Shown: positions 1 through 9,236 of the stretch, piece after piece | How the letters are laid out: each line of letters starts with the position of its first letter | How positions within the stretch are numbered: position 1 is the stretch's first letter | From: G963665975 sp963665975 | Lineage (GTDB): Bacteria; Bacteroidota; Rhodothermia; Rhodothermales; Bin80 | Direction: 5' to 3' | DNA: 64,000 nucleotides | Assembly (NCBI GenBank): GCA_963665975.1 | Contig: OY762508.1 | Span: 1,860,001-1,924,000, forward strand | The notes under the pieces: model-generated | What the model saw: the letters and a program-made list of their open reading frames with translations, nothing else | What the model was told of the DNA's origin: nothing | The model's database searches: none | Made by a program: the position numbers and the translations under genes

Positions 1-59
1 GTTTCCTCCTCCAGCTCCCGGGCCGTGTAGCTCGGCCTGCTCTTCGGTTTCCCGGTCAT
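1..59 (-). CDS. 5' end of a gene running off the window
   Basis: An ATG at position 59 on the minus strand opens a frame that stays open to the window edge. It encodes about 19 residues beginning MTGKPKSRPSYTARELEEE. The basic start followed by a 'SYTxxEL' stretch resembles the beginning of BrnA-type antitoxins and related small DNA-binding proteins, but the fragment is too short to assign. It is divergent from the ARPP-1 gene and shares its 106-base upstream region, so the two may share regulation. Confidence 0.4.
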   Translation of the reverse strand, partial: MTGKPKSRPSYTARELEEE

Positions 60-165
60 ATTCACTGTCTTTTACTGTTTTCTACTGTTGATATACTGGT
101 AATTATTCAGTATATTACCAATATACCAACTGTTCACTACTGTCAATACAAAAAGGAGACATCAA
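60..165. promoter_or_regulatory. AT-rich divergent intergenic region with operator-like inverted repeat
   Basis: This very AT-rich stretch between two divergent genes contains several TACTGT-like words at about 65-92 and 137-142. It also has an inverted repeat TGGTAAT (97-103) / ATTACCA (114-120) with a 10-base spacer. A clear Shine-Dalgarno AAGGAG lies at 153-158, 8 bases before the ATG at 166, which is unusual for this genome. The composition fits a regulated divergent promoter; the regulator is unknown, though an autoregulating antitoxin-like product from the leftward gene is possible. Confidence 0.45.
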
Positions 166-1173
166 ATGGACCAGATCAAGACCGCACTTTCCAGTCTGAA
201 GGCCGGCGAGGCGACGACTTACGGAGAGCTCACTGTAATTCCCCTCACTTCCGAAGGCCGAAACCAGCTTCGCTACCTCCTACTGGAGGAAGGGCTACGG
301 AAGGATCTCGTGACCATTGGCGAGGTGTCCGAAGGCGGAAGCGTTCCAGAGCTCAAGGTGGAAAACCGGGCTGACCTGCCCGTGCTTGTCGTCGACGGAG
401 AGGAACTCGTCGGTGCCAAGCAGAACCGCGTCGCAAACCTGACCATGCTGATCCCGGCCAAGGGCACCACGATCATTCCCGTGTCGTGTGTCGAGGCGGG
501 GCGTTGGAGCTACCAGACGCCGCATTTCGACACGAGCGACCGCGTCCAAAATGCGCGGGGGAGGGCGGAGAAGCTCGAGAGTGTGCGACACTCGATCCGT
601 AAACAGGGCAGTAGGCGCTCGGACCAGGGCCGAGTGTGGGCCTCGATCGCGGAGGAATCCGCCTCTCTGGGTGTGGCGTCCCCCACGTCTGCAATGGGCG
701 CCATGTTCGAGCGCCACCGGGAGACACTCGACGACTACGTCAACGGGGTGAAGGCGACCCCGACGCAGGTAGGCGCCGTCTTCATAGCGGGGGACCGGCG
801 TTACGGCCTGGACCTCTTCGACCAACCGGCAACCTTTGCAGCGTTCTTCCCAAAGCTGGTGCGCAGCTACGCCATTGACGTATTGGGAGAGCGTGGCAGA
901 AAGCGCAGCGGTTCGCTGGAAGGCGAAGCCCGGAACTTCTTGGACCGGATCATCACGGGAGCCTTCGACCACCATCCGGCGGTAGGTCTGGGCCGGGACG
1001 TGGGGGTAGTGGGGGAAGGACTGATCGCGGGCGCGTTGGTTGCCGACAACACGGTGGTCCACCTGACGGCATTTGCGGAACCGAGGCAACGCCGCGCAGG
1101 CTCGAACCCGGGCAGGCGGTACGCCACCTACCAGCAACGACGGGATTCGCTGCGGAAACGCTATAGGCGTTAG
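166..1173 (+). CDS. ARPP-1 (DUF6569) domain protein
   Basis: This 335-residue protein matches, by recall, the ARPP-1 family: an N-terminal region with 'ATTYGELTVIPL', a central 'VDGEELVGAKQNRVANLTML', a following 'IPVSCVEAGRW' and 'VGAVFIAGDRRYGLDLFD' further on. These strings are hallmark segments of the family. ARPP-1 proteins are soluble and of unknown biochemical role. They are often found near ADP-ribosylglycohydrolase, rhodanese and phosphatase-like genes, and I see none of those here. The start at 166 is supported by a strong AAGGAG. The gene is followed immediately by a decayed NTPase gene, so the pair may be the remnant of an accessory island. Confidence 0.8.
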   Translation: MDQIKTALSSLKAGEATTYGELTVIPLTSEGRNQLRYLLLEEGLRKDLVTIGEVSEGGSVPELKVENRADLPVLVVDGEELVGAKQNRVANLTMLIPAKGTTIIPVSCVEAGRWSYQTPHFDTSDRVQNARGRAEKLESVRHSIRKQGSRRSDQGRVWASIAEESASLGVASPTSAMGAMFERHRETLDDYVNGVKATPTQVGAVFIAGDRRYGLDLFDQPATFAAFFPKLVRSYAIDVLGERGRKRSGSLEGEARNFLDRIITGAFDHHPAVGLGRDVGVVGEGLIAGALVADNTVVHLTAFAEPRQRRAGSNPGRRYATYQQRRDSLRKRYRR

Positions 1174-1188
1174 TTCGCACGTGGGTGC

Positions 1189-2041
1189 GAGCCGGGGTTG
1201 GGCAAAAGCACGACGTTCAAAACGAAACCCAACGGGTGCAGGCTCCCAGTCCCATTACGGCGCGACGTTTCATAAGCCGAGGCCTCCAGAGCCACCCCGA
1301 CTGGCACGGGGGAGGACCGCTTTTCATTGATGAACTGGACGAAGTACGTGTCGGCGATTTGGATCCGAGAGTGCCGCTGGACTGGATCCTGGCCCGGATC
1401 GAGGCTCTGGGGACTCCCCCGTTCCGGCTTTCGTGTGGCTCCCGTAGCTGGCTGGAGCCGGGAGACCATCAGGAACCCTGCTCCCTTGCGGGTGCTGCGG
1501 ACCTCGCCGCGCTTACGCTCGATGCTCTGCTACAACTGGCGGAGCGCATCCGGAATGGTTCCATAAGCGACTGGCGCCAGTATTGGCACCGAGATCCGAA
1601 TTCTCGGAAACCCCTGAAACCTCAGCACGAAGACGACTGCCGTAACGCATTGCTTTCGGACCTGAATCAGATGCTGCAGCCGTACGATGTCGACGCGCAG
1701 GCGGAAGGGCAATATGCCGATGCCTATACAGCGGATATCCGTGTGGCGGGCGGCTCTCGCCTTGCGATCCCGATAGAGATCAGGATGAATTCGCATCGCG
1801 ACATCTGGCACGCGGTGGACGAACAGCTTGTGGCGAAATACACGCAGGCGCCGGGGTCTGCAGGTTAGGCATTAACCGGGCGTTCTCGCTCAGGCCTGAG
1901 TACATGAGGGCGCCGCCGCCTCGCGGGGGTTTGCCAAAGACACCGACCGAATTGAAGGAACGACTCGAAGAGCAGCTCGCTCCGGAGCTCAGGGCGAAGA
2001 TCAGCATCGTCGCGATCGATGTGAGCCCGTCTGGTCGATAG
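1189..2041 (+). pseudogene. decayed NTPase (NACHT/AAA-like) defence-type gene, frameshifted and internally deleted
   Basis: Three frames carry pieces of one protein. A Walker A motif (EPGLGKSTTF) is read from 1189. From about 1212 the frame switches to 'RRFISRGL', a Walker B-like LFIDELDEVR near 1320, and 'PFRLSCGSRSWLEPGD', as in large NACHT-like ATPases. This runs directly into a C-terminal domain (HEDDCRNALLSDLNQML, 'PIEIRMNSHRDIW') that in full-length relatives lies far downstream, so the middle is deleted. That frame stops at 1868. The natural C-terminus (from 'PEYMRAPPPRGG' to 'ISIVAIDVSPSGR') continues in a third frame to the stop at 2039-2041. The family assignment is from memory of large NTPases often found in defence islands. 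An intact open frame 1185-1868 exists but mixes these pieces. Confidence 0.7.
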
Positions 2042-2190
2042 GCAATAGACCGGGACGGAGGGGCCCTGGCTAGAGTCCTTGCGCTCAGCCGTTCTGCTGA
2101 TTGTGCCCTTGCTTCTCACAATTTGCACTACTCTGATCTGGTTGGCATTGAAAGGCTTGTGAGCTACCAGAAATATGCAGGAGTAGGCAT

Positions 2191-3621
2191 TTAACTGCGC
2201 ACGCGATGCAGGCGCATTGCCTCTTTGGGTCCCCATGTCCCGGCGGTATACGGGTATAGTGGGCGGTCGCCGCTTAAGAGCGCGTCATATACCTCCCAGG
2301 ACGCCTCCACTTCCTCGGCATGGACAAACAGCGTCTGGTCGCCTTCCATGACATCCAGAAGTAGCGTCTCGTACGCCTCTGGCAAGGTGCCAAAGGTGTC
2401 CTCATAGCGGAAGCTTAGCTGCTGCGTCTGCAGGTTGAATGCGTTTCCCGGCGTCTTTACATCGAAACGCAAGTCAAAGCCTTCGTTGGGCTGCAGCGTG
2501 ACGAGCAGCATATTGGGGCTGATCCCGCAGGTCGATCCGTGCTCCTGAAATAGCGCCACTGGCGCACAGTGGAACCGCACGGCGATTTGCGTAAGCCGCC
2601 TGGGCAGTCGCTTTCCGGTACGGAGAATAAACGGCACCCCTTGCCAGCGCCAGTTCTCCACCCGCAACCGCGCTGACACAAAGGTCTCCGTGCGTGACGA
2701 CCGGGCCACACCTTCCTCTTCCAGATATCCCCGCACGGCCTTGCCGCCCATGGACCCTGCCGCATACTGGCCAAACACCACGTCACAGGCTGGATCCAGC
2801 GGCTGCACAGACCTGAGCACCTTGATCTTCTCCTGCCGAATGGCATCAGCGTTAAACCCGGACGGCACCTCCATGGCGATCAGCGTAAAGAGCTGTGTGA
2901 GGTGATTCTGAATCATGTCACGCAGCGCTCCGGCCCTGTCATAATATCCCGCACGGCTTTCGAGACCGAGGTTCTCTGCCACGGTGATTTCGATGCTTTC
3001 GATGCGGTCCCGATTCCAGACGCTTTCAAACAGAATATTGGCAAACCGGAAAGCCAGGAGGTTTTGCACCGTCTCCTTGCCGAGATAGTGATCAATCCGG
3101 TAGATCTGCTCTTCCCGAAAATACCGGTGTACCAAGCTGTTCAGCGCCTGTGCTGAGGTCAGATCCCGCCCGAACGGTTTTTCAATTACGAGGCGCGTCC
3201 AACCGCCACTTGCATGCAGCCCGCAGCGACCCAGCCGCTTGATGAATCCACCGTAGGCGCGCGGCGGCACAGACAAATAAAACACCCGATTGCCCGGCAG
3301 GCCATGCTCCGACTCCAGGGCTTCGATACGCGAGGCGAGACGAGAAAAATCGTCGCGCGTGCGCCCAAGACTCGCATAATAGAGGCACCGCTCCGCCCAA
3401 GAGCGCGCATGCGTGGGGTCTATGCCGTCCTGAATGAGCCACTGCACGGCTGTCTCGCGGAAGCGCGCATCCGTCCAGTCGCTGCCTGCAGCGCCAATAA
3501 TGTAACAAGGCGGCGACTCGGGCATCGCCTTACACAGAGCGGGCAGAAGCTTGCGTTTCGTCAAGTCCCCCGTCGCCCCAAAGATCACAAAAAGATGCGA
3601 CTCCAAATGGTGTGATGTCAT
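2191..3621 (-). CDS. zwf: glucose-6-phosphate 1-dehydrogenase
   Basis: This enzyme catalyses the first oxidative step of the pentose phosphate pathway, glucose-6-phosphate to 6-phosphogluconolactone with NAD(P)+. The N-terminal Rossmann fingerprint FGATGDLTKRKLLPAL and the active-site segment RIDHYLGKETVQN with its catalytic His are present. At 476 residues from the ATG at 3621 the length fits the family. An in-frame ATG at 3648 would add nine residues, but the chosen start begins a typical short leader before the Rossmann strand. The gene stands alone and is divergent from the secreted LamG protein. The 149 bases between its stop and the NTPase pseudogene show no gene. Confidence 0.95.
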   Translation of the reverse strand: MTSHHLESHLFVIFGATGDLTKRKLLPALCKAMPESPPCYIIGAAGSDWTDARFRETAVQWLIQDGIDPTHARSWAERCLYYASLGRTRDDFSRLASRIEALESEHGLPGNRVFYLSVPPRAYGGFIKRLGRCGLHASGGWTRLVIEKPFGRDLTSAQALNSLVHRYFREEQIYRIDHYLGKETVQNLLAFRFANILFESVWNRDRIESIEITVAENLGLESRAGYYDRAGALRDMIQNHLTQLFTLIAMEVPSGFNADAIRQEKIKVLRSVQPLDPACDVVFGQYAAGSMGGKAVRGYLEEEGVARSSRTETFVSARLRVENWRWQGVPFILRTGKRLPRRLTQIAVRFHCAPVALFQEHGSTCGISPNMLLVTLQPNEGFDLRFDVKTPGNAFNLQTQQLSFRYEDTFGTLPEAYETLLLDVMEGDQTLFVHAEEVEASWEVYDALLSGDRPLYPYTAGTWGPKEAMRLHRVRS

Positions 3622-3771
3622 GTCGTCAGACCGTGTGTTATGTGGCATAACTTACCCAACAGCCACGTCCTGTTTGGGTTTGATCTGATGGGTCTGGCGT
3701 TGTTTTTGCGCCTTGTATGCTCTATTATAGATGTTCCCCCGATCCCACTTGGCTTGGTGTCTCCCCACTCC

Positions 3772-5478
3772 ATGGTCCCCTGCGTGCGCAAATCCCCAAT
3801 TCGCGCTGCAGTCCTGTTGGCCCTTGCGATCAGTATCGCATCGTCGGCCAATGGGCAGTTTAGCGCCGAGTACGCCGCGCCAGAGCTCCATGTCCAGCAG
3901 CAGACCAACCTGTTTGCTGTCTGGGAGGGCGACGCGAGACTGGAGGGGTTTTTCATTGAACTGCCCCATGGATGGACGTTGGGGCGCGTGTTTGCGCTGC
4001 GCCATGGCTACATTCGCGTGCCGCTTGCCCCGCGCCGCGTCGCCGGCAGTGCGAATCGCTACCGGGTATGGGCGTCCCCGCCGTTGCGGGGCGAGCATGA
4101 GCTTATCCTGGCAGTCAAGACTGGAGACCTTCGCGGCGTAATGTCGTGGTCACTAATCCCCTTTTCCCGGGTGGAAAGAAAAGGGAAGGTACGTCTGGTC
4201 TCCCACGAAGGCTATCGCATCACCCATCAGGTTCGAAATGTCGAGCCGGTCCTGTCAGAAGCAAATCGCGTGCTCGCGCTTCGCGCGGACGATCCCCCGT
4301 GGCTGCTGCGCCGCAATGCATTGCCTACCCTGGAGGCGACAACCCCCTTTACCGTAGAACTCTGGATACGCACCACCGCACTGGACAGGGTCATCCTGTC
4401 GACGTGGAGCGGCGAGAACAAGACTCCATACCCGCTCGAACTCGTAGTCGACGACGGCGGCCACCTCCGGTATTTCCGTGGTGAGGGCAAGCGTCATATC
4501 TCGATGGCATCCGACGCCCCTGTTGCCGATGGCAGATGGCATCATACGGCTGTTGTGCACGACCCGGAAGCAAGTTGGTCCTACCTTTATCTGGACGGCG
4601 TGAAGGTGGATTCACTATATAGCCCCATGGCCGAACCCTCGACGCCGGTTGCCGGACTTGCGCTGGGCCATCGCTTGCCTCTATCGGGAACGGACGTGCC
4701 ATCCGATGGCCGCTTTGTCGGGGAGATCGACGAATTACGTATCTGGCCCCACACGCGAAGCACCGCCATGATCCGCGAATCCATGCACCTGCCCGTCCAG
4801 AGCCTGGGCAATAAAGCCTTCGCGCTGGATTTTGATGAGCCCGTCCCGGCCATCATCCGCAGAGCGCCGTCCATGCGTGTGCCGTCCACCCTGGCACTCC
4901 ATGCGCCTGTACGGGATTTCGAGGGGTCGGCCGAGGCGCATGGTGTGGTGCTGGAATGGGAGGCGCGGGCGACGACGACGCAGGAGTTTGTCGTGGAGCG
5001 CTCCACCAATGGCCAGGATTTTGAGCCGCTGGGGCAGGTAGCCGGGCCGGCGGGCGCTCCTGGAGGCTACAACAAGGAAGAAACCCGCTATAGCTATGTA
5101 GACAACGACATTCCGGGGCAGGTCGTCTTCTACCGGCTGCTCCAGAGGTTCTCGGACGGTGTCGAGCGCATGTCAGGCACCATAAAGCTGGGCCTCGGCA
5201 TCGAGAAACAGCGAGAAGTGTTGTTGTTGGACAATTTTCCCAACCCGTTCAATCCGCAGACGACGATCACCTATGAGGTTAGAAAGCCGCAGCACGTCCG
5301 GGTATCCGTTTGGGACCTTGCCGGTCAAATGGTGTCTGAACTGGTTGACCGATCCCACGAAGCCGGTGACTTCACGGTGCAGTTCGACGGCAGCGACCTG
5401 CCCAGCGGGACCTATTTTGTACGCCTTGAGGGCAACAAGAACGCGGTGCAGACACGGAAAATAATCCTTATGAAGTAA
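3772..5478 (+). CDS. secreted LamG (concanavalin A-like) protein with T9SS sorting domain
   Basis: This 568-residue protein is predicted to be exported. A signal peptide (AAVLLALAISIASSANGQ) lies at residues 10-28. A LamG/concanavalin A-like fold follows ('FTVELWIRT', 'DGRWHHTAVVHDP', 'GEIDELRIW') at roughly 175-325. A fibronectin-like segment and a C-terminal T9SS type A sorting domain end it ('NFPNPFNPQTTITYEV', 'SGTYFVRL', 'KIILMK'). T9SS cargo is released or anchored at the cell surface after the sorting domain is cleaved. I chose ATG 3772 because it places the signal peptide at the N-terminus; the open frame extends upstream to 3640 into the zwf promoter region. The ligand is unknown; LamG domains often bind glycans. 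Confidence 0.85.
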   Translation: MVPCVRKSPIRAAVLLALAISIASSANGQFSAEYAAPELHVQQQTNLFAVWEGDARLEGFFIELPHGWTLGRVFALRHGYIRVPLAPRRVAGSANRYRVWASPPLRGEHELILAVKTGDLRGVMSWSLIPFSRVERKGKVRLVSHEGYRITHQVRNVEPVLSEANRVLALRADDPPWLLRRNALPTLEATTPFTVELWIRTTALDRVILSTWSGENKTPYPLELVVDDGGHLRYFRGEGKRHISMASDAPVADGRWHHTAVVHDPEASWSYLYLDGVKVDSLYSPMAEPSTPVAGLALGHRLPLSGTDVPSDGRFVGEIDELRIWPHTRSTAMIRESMHLPVQSLGNKAFALDFDEPVPAIIRRAPSMRVPSTLALHAPVRDFEGSAEAHGVVLEWEARATTTQEFVVERSTNGQDFEPLGQVAGPAGAPGGYNKEETRYSYVDNDIPGQVVFYRLLQRFSDGVERMSGTIKLGLGIEKQREVLLLDNFPNPFNPQTTITYEVRKPQHVRVSVWDLAGQMVSELVDRSHEAGDFTVQFDGSDLPSGTYFVRLEGNKNAVQTRKIILMK

Positions 5479-5493
5479 CGTAAGTCGAATCCC

Positions 5494-6180
5494 ATGACGC
5501 TCACCTACTTTGGCCACTCAGCGTTCCAGATCGAGACCGGCGCAGCGACTCTTCTCTTCGACCCCTTCATTACGGGCAATCCATTGGCCGAGCCCGTGGT
5601 TTCCCCTGAAAGCCTGAATCCCGACGTCATCATCCTGACCCATGCTCACGGGGACCACTGGGGCGACACGATGGCCATCGCCCGACGCAGCGGAGCGATG
5701 ATCGTCGCCAATTACGAAATCACGACCTACGCCCAGGGGCAAGGCCACGACCGCGTGCAGCCGATGAATACCGGGGGGTCATGGACGTTTGGGTGGGGCC
5801 GGCTAACACAGACCTACGCACGCCATTCCTCTTCCTTCCCGGACGGGACCTATGGCGGAAACCCGAACGGGTATCTGGTCCATCTGGACGACACGGTGGT
5901 GTACTGCGCCGGCGACACGTGTCCGTTTGCGGAGATGGCCTGGTTAGGGGAGGACCATGCCATAGATCTGGCGCTCTTGCCTATTGGTGACTGTTTCACC
6001 ATGGGCCCTTCGGGAGCCGTGCGGGCCGCGCGCATGCTTAAGCCGCGACTTACCATCCCCCTGCACTACGACACGTTCCCGCCTATTCAAGTCGACACGG
6101 ATGCATGGGCCGCGTCTATGCATGACGCCGGGTTCGCCACCAGAGTGCTGGGGCCTGGAGACGTGCATGTGCTGCGCTAG
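5494..6180 (+). CDS. UPF0173-family metal-dependent hydrolase (MBL fold)
   Basis: A 228-residue metallo-beta-lactamase fold protein beginning MTLTYFGHSAFQIETG, the standard start of the UPF0173 family. The zinc-binding HxHxDH motif is seen as THAHGDHWGD, with later ligands in 'CAGDTCPF' and 'IPLHYDTFPPI'. The substrate of this family is not established. It starts 15 bases after the LamG gene stop and is followed 15 bases later by a phosphodiesterase gene, so the three are probably cotranscribed, though their roles look unrelated. Confidence 0.9.
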   Translation: MTLTYFGHSAFQIETGAATLLFDPFITGNPLAEPVVSPESLNPDVIILTHAHGDHWGDTMAIARRSGAMIVANYEITTYAQGQGHDRVQPMNTGGSWTFGWGRLTQTYARHSSSFPDGTYGGNPNGYLVHLDDTVVYCAGDTCPFAEMAWLGEDHAIDLALLPIGDCFTMGPSGAVRAARMLKPRLTIPLHYDTFPPIQVDTDAWAASMHDAGFATRVLGPGDVHVLR

Positions 6181-6195
6181 ATGTAGACTACCGGC

Positions 6196-6687
6196 ATGCG
6201 CATCGGAGTCCTGTCTGATACTCACGGCTACGCTGATCCGCAGCTCTCCGATGTTTTTTCAGGAGTTGCCCGTATTCTGCATGCCGGAGATATTGGAAGC
6301 CTTGCGGTCTTGGATGCGTTGGCGCACATTGCTCCCGTAACAGCGGTATGGGGTAACGTTGACGGCACACCTATCCGGCACCGTACGGAAGAAGCGGCAT
6401 GGCTGGAGTGTGACGGGGTATCGATCTGGATGACGCATATCGCGGGGCACCCTGGACGCTGGCAGCGCGGCATGGGCCGTCGGCTTCGCGACAAGCGCCC
6501 GGACCTCTTTATCTGCGGACACAGTCACATTTTACGTATCGAGCGCGTCAAGACACTCGACAACATGCTGTTTTTGAACCCGGGCGCCGCTGGCCGGCAG
6601 GGCTTGCATACCAGGCGCACATGCGTGCGCCTGGACATCGCGCACGGCGTGGTAACGAGCGCCGATGTGATCCATTTGGACGAATAG
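6196..6687 (+). CDS. YfcE/MJ0936-type metallophosphoesterase
   Basis: A 163-residue calcineurin-like phosphoesterase with all dimetal-binding blocks: LSDTHG near the start, HAGDIGS, WGNVD, and GHSH with the downstream 'LNPGAAG'. Family members hydrolyse phosphodiesters in vitro; the physiological substrate is often unknown. The length is normal for the single-domain YfcE group. The ATG at 6196 gives the canonical MRIGVLSDTHG start. Confidence 0.92.
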   Translation: MRIGVLSDTHGYADPQLSDVFSGVARILHAGDIGSLAVLDALAHIAPVTAVWGNVDGTPIRHRTEEAAWLECDGVSIWMTHIAGHPGRWQRGMGRRLRDKRPDLFICGHSHILRIERVKTLDNMLFLNPGAAGRQGLHTRRTCVRLDIAHGVVTSADVIHLDE

Positions 6688-6715
6688 TAGCCACCTTTCA
6701 GGACTCCGAAGGCCC

Positions 6716-8461
6716 ATGCCAGACGCAAAAAAGCGCGCAGAACGCTTTGACCTTCGGGCGATCTACGAAACAAGCTGCCTGCTTAGCAGCTCGCTGGACC
6801 TGGAATTCGTCCTGGTCAACCTGCTCCTCACCGCGATGAGCAAGCTGCTGGTGACGCGCGGCCTCGCCCTCCTTTACGATCCTGTGGAGGGTGGCTATCG
6901 CGCTGCCGCCGTACGCGGGCTCTCCACGATAGCCAAGGGCGAATGGATACGCCTGGAATCGGCGCCGCAGGACATGCTCCAGGGTGGCGAGGTGCCGGAG
7001 GCATTGGCCCGGAATCACGTACGACTGGTCCTGCCCGTCCAGTCCGGCCATCGCAACATCGGAATCATCGGTCTCGGTCGCAAAGCCACGGGCGCGCCAT
7101 TCGAAGATCAGGAGCTGGAATTTGTGCAGTCTCTGGTCAACATTTCGGCCGCCGCCGTGCACAACTCGCTGATCGTCGAAGAGTTGAAGCAAGCCAACCG
7201 TGACCTGGATGGCAAGGTGCAACAACTGCACACGCTGTTCGACCTGTCTCAGGAATTCAACGCCACCGTTGAGCGCGACCGGCTGATTCGCCTCTTTTCC
7301 TTTGCGCTGATGGGCCAGATGCTCATCGGACGGTATGTATTCTTCCTTCGCCGGCGTAGTGCAGAGAACGATGCATTCCATATCGTCTCCATGCAGGGCA
7401 TTCCGGACGCCGCCTTCAAGCCGGAATTCATGGAGGCCCTGCGCGATCTGGATGTGCTTGTGACCCTGGAGGGCGCTCCTGAAATTGCGGAGGTATGGCC
7501 TGCCATGCACCGGCGTGGCCTGGTGCTCGCCGTGCCACTGAAGCAGCATGGTGAGACGCACGGCGTCCTGTGCCTGGGTCCCAAGTTGACCGGTCAGGCG
7601 TATCTGCCGGATGAGGTGGAATTTCTCATCGCCCTCGGCAACCTGGCCGTTATTTCGATACAGAACGTTGAACTCATCGAGGAGCGCATCGAAAAGGAGC
7701 GCATGGAGGAGGAGATGCGCATGGCGCGAGAGATCCAGCGCGGGCTGCTTCCGCGCGCCATTCCGGAGATACGTGGCCTGCAGGTGGCCGCACTGGCCCT
7801 GCCAAGCCGCGAGGTGGGAGGAGACTACTTCGACGTACTCCCGCTACCCGATGGCCGGCTATTCACCATAATCGCCGACGTGACCGGCAAAGGCATACCC
7901 GCCGCCCTCCTGATGTCCAGCATCCAGGCGTGTACGCACACTCTGGTGCCCATGTCCATACCGCTCACACGGCTCATGGCGCACATCAACCGGGTTATCT
8001 GTCAGAACACCAGCCCGGACAAGTTCATCACGGCCTTCGCCGCCGTCTACCATGCTGATTCACGCCGTCTGGAATATGTCAATGCGGGCCATGAGCCCCC
8101 GCTTGTCGTGCGAAAGGAAGGCGATATCGTGGAATTGGAAGAGGGGGGACTGCTATTGGGCGTCCTCTCCATGGCCACATACGAATGTGGTTCCATCGAA
8201 CTGGCGCCAGGCGACACCGTTGTCCTCTTTACCGACGGCGTAACCGAAGCCATGGGTCAAAAGGAGGAGGAATACACAGACGCACGCCTGCGTACGCTCC
8301 TGGCCGCGCGCCATACGGGAACAGCGCAGGAAGTGCTCGAACATATCCAGGCTGACGTAGAGTCATTTACCGGCCCTGTCACCGTGCTAAGCGATGATCG
8401 TACCATGATTGTGGTCAAGGTCACTGAGGGCGACCGTCAGCAGGATGCGCAGGTGGTGTGA
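6716..8461 (+). CDS. GAF-domain SpoIIE/RsbU-type protein phosphatase
   Basis: This 581-residue signalling protein appears to have two GAF-like sensory regions (about 20-165 and 185-325), a short charged coiled-coil linker (ELIEERIEKERMEEEMRMA) and a C-terminal PP2C/SpoIIE phosphatase domain. Metal-binding aspartate motifs are visible as VGGDYFDVLPLPDGR and LFTDGVTEAM, and 'REIQRGLLPRAIPEI' marks the usual RsbU linker. Such enzymes dephosphorylate anti-anti-sigma factors in partner-switching pathways. No kinase or STAS-domain partner is encoded nearby, so the target is unknown. It starts 28 bases after the phosphoesterase gene. Confidence 0.9.
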   Translation: MPDAKKRAERFDLRAIYETSCLLSSSLDLEFVLVNLLLTAMSKLLVTRGLALLYDPVEGGYRAAAVRGLSTIAKGEWIRLESAPQDMLQGGEVPEALARNHVRLVLPVQSGHRNIGIIGLGRKATGAPFEDQELEFVQSLVNISAAAVHNSLIVEELKQANRDLDGKVQQLHTLFDLSQEFNATVERDRLIRLFSFALMGQMLIGRYVFFLRRRSAENDAFHIVSMQGIPDAAFKPEFMEALRDLDVLVTLEGAPEIAEVWPAMHRRGLVLAVPLKQHGETHGVLCLGPKLTGQAYLPDEVEFLIALGNLAVISIQNVELIEERIEKERMEEEMRMAREIQRGLLPRAIPEIRGLQVAALALPSREVGGDYFDVLPLPDGRLFTIIADVTGKGIPAALLMSSIQACTHTLVPMSIPLTRLMAHINRVICQNTSPDKFITAFAAVYHADSRRLEYVNAGHEPPLVVRKEGDIVELEEGGLLLGVLSMATYECGSIELAPGDTVVLFTDGVTEAMGQKEEEYTDARLRTLLAARHTGTAQEVLEHIQADVESFTGPVTVLSDDRTMIVVKVTEGDRQQDAQVV

Positions 8462-8515
8462 TGCGACGTACCTTCCCTCTGGAATGATCTACGCAACCCT
8501 TATCCAACAACCTTC

Positions 8516-9184
8516 ATGAAATTCTTTGTAGACACCGCGGACCTGGACGAAATCGCAGAAGCCAACGATATGGGCGTCCTGGACGGCGTGACCACCAATC
8601 CGTCCCTGATGAAGGCGGCGGCTGCCAAGGCCGGTAGTGCCCTGGACTTTCACGACCACATCTTCAAGATTTGCGAAATGGTCGATGGAGATGTGTCCGC
8701 AGAGGTGACTGCGGTGGATTTTGCCGGCATCATGGAGGAGGCGCATGCGCTGGCGCGCATTCACACCAACGTCGTCGTCAAGGCTCCGCTCATACTCGAC
8801 GGCATCAAGGCGATCAAGGCGCTCAACGAAGAGGGCATCCGTGTCAACTGTACGCTGTGCTTCTCACCCACGCAGGCACTCATTGCCGCGAAGGCCGGGG
8901 CCGCCTATATCAGCCCTTTCTTGGGGCGAGTAGACGACATCAGCTCCGACGGCATGAAGGTATTGAACGAAATCATCACCATCTATCGCCGCTACGACTA
9001 CGACACGCAGGTTCTGGCCGCCTCTATCCGCCATCCCATGCATGTGGTTGAGGCGGCACTGATGGGGGCACACGTGGCTACCATGCCATTGAAGGTGATC
9101 AAGAAGCTGCTTACGCATCCGCTGACCGACATCGGTCTGGAGCGGTTCTTGGCAGACTGGGACAAGTTTCGGGCGGCATCCTAG
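8516..9184 (+). CDS. tal: transaldolase (short TalC/FSA type)
   Basis: A 222-residue single-domain TIM-barrel enzyme of the short transaldolase/fructose-6-phosphate aldolase subfamily. It starts MKFFVDTADLDEIAEAN, has 'GVTTNPSLM' for substrate binding and the Schiff-base lysine in NVVVKAPL, and ends with 'PLTDIGLERFLADW'. It transfers a dihydroxyacetone unit in the non-oxidative pentose phosphate pathway, which complements zwf in the same window. Sequence alone does not separate transaldolase from fructose-6-phosphate aldolase activity; transaldolase is the usual result for this subgroup. Confidence 0.9.
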   Translation: MKFFVDTADLDEIAEANDMGVLDGVTTNPSLMKAAAAKAGSALDFHDHIFKICEMVDGDVSAEVTAVDFAGIMEEAHALARIHTNVVVKAPLILDGIKAIKALNEEGIRVNCTLCFSPTQALIAAKAGAAYISPFLGRVDDISSDGMKVLNEIITIYRRYDYDTQVLAASIRHPMHVVEAALMGAHVATMPLKVIKKLLTHPLTDIGLERFLADWDKFRAAS

Positions 9185-9236
9185 TCGGGCCTTGCCCTTC
9201 GAGCAGGCACACACGATTCCCGCACGCACGCCGCGT

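Noticed and set aside
295..1137. 280-codon minus-strand frame opposite the ARPP-1 gene
   Set aside because: It is low-complexity, Arg/His-rich, with no domain; the plus-strand product has clear family motifs and a strong ribosome binding site.
6698..7561. 287-codon minus-strand frame
   Set aside because: Antisense to the GAF-SpoIIE phosphatase, with typical shadow composition.
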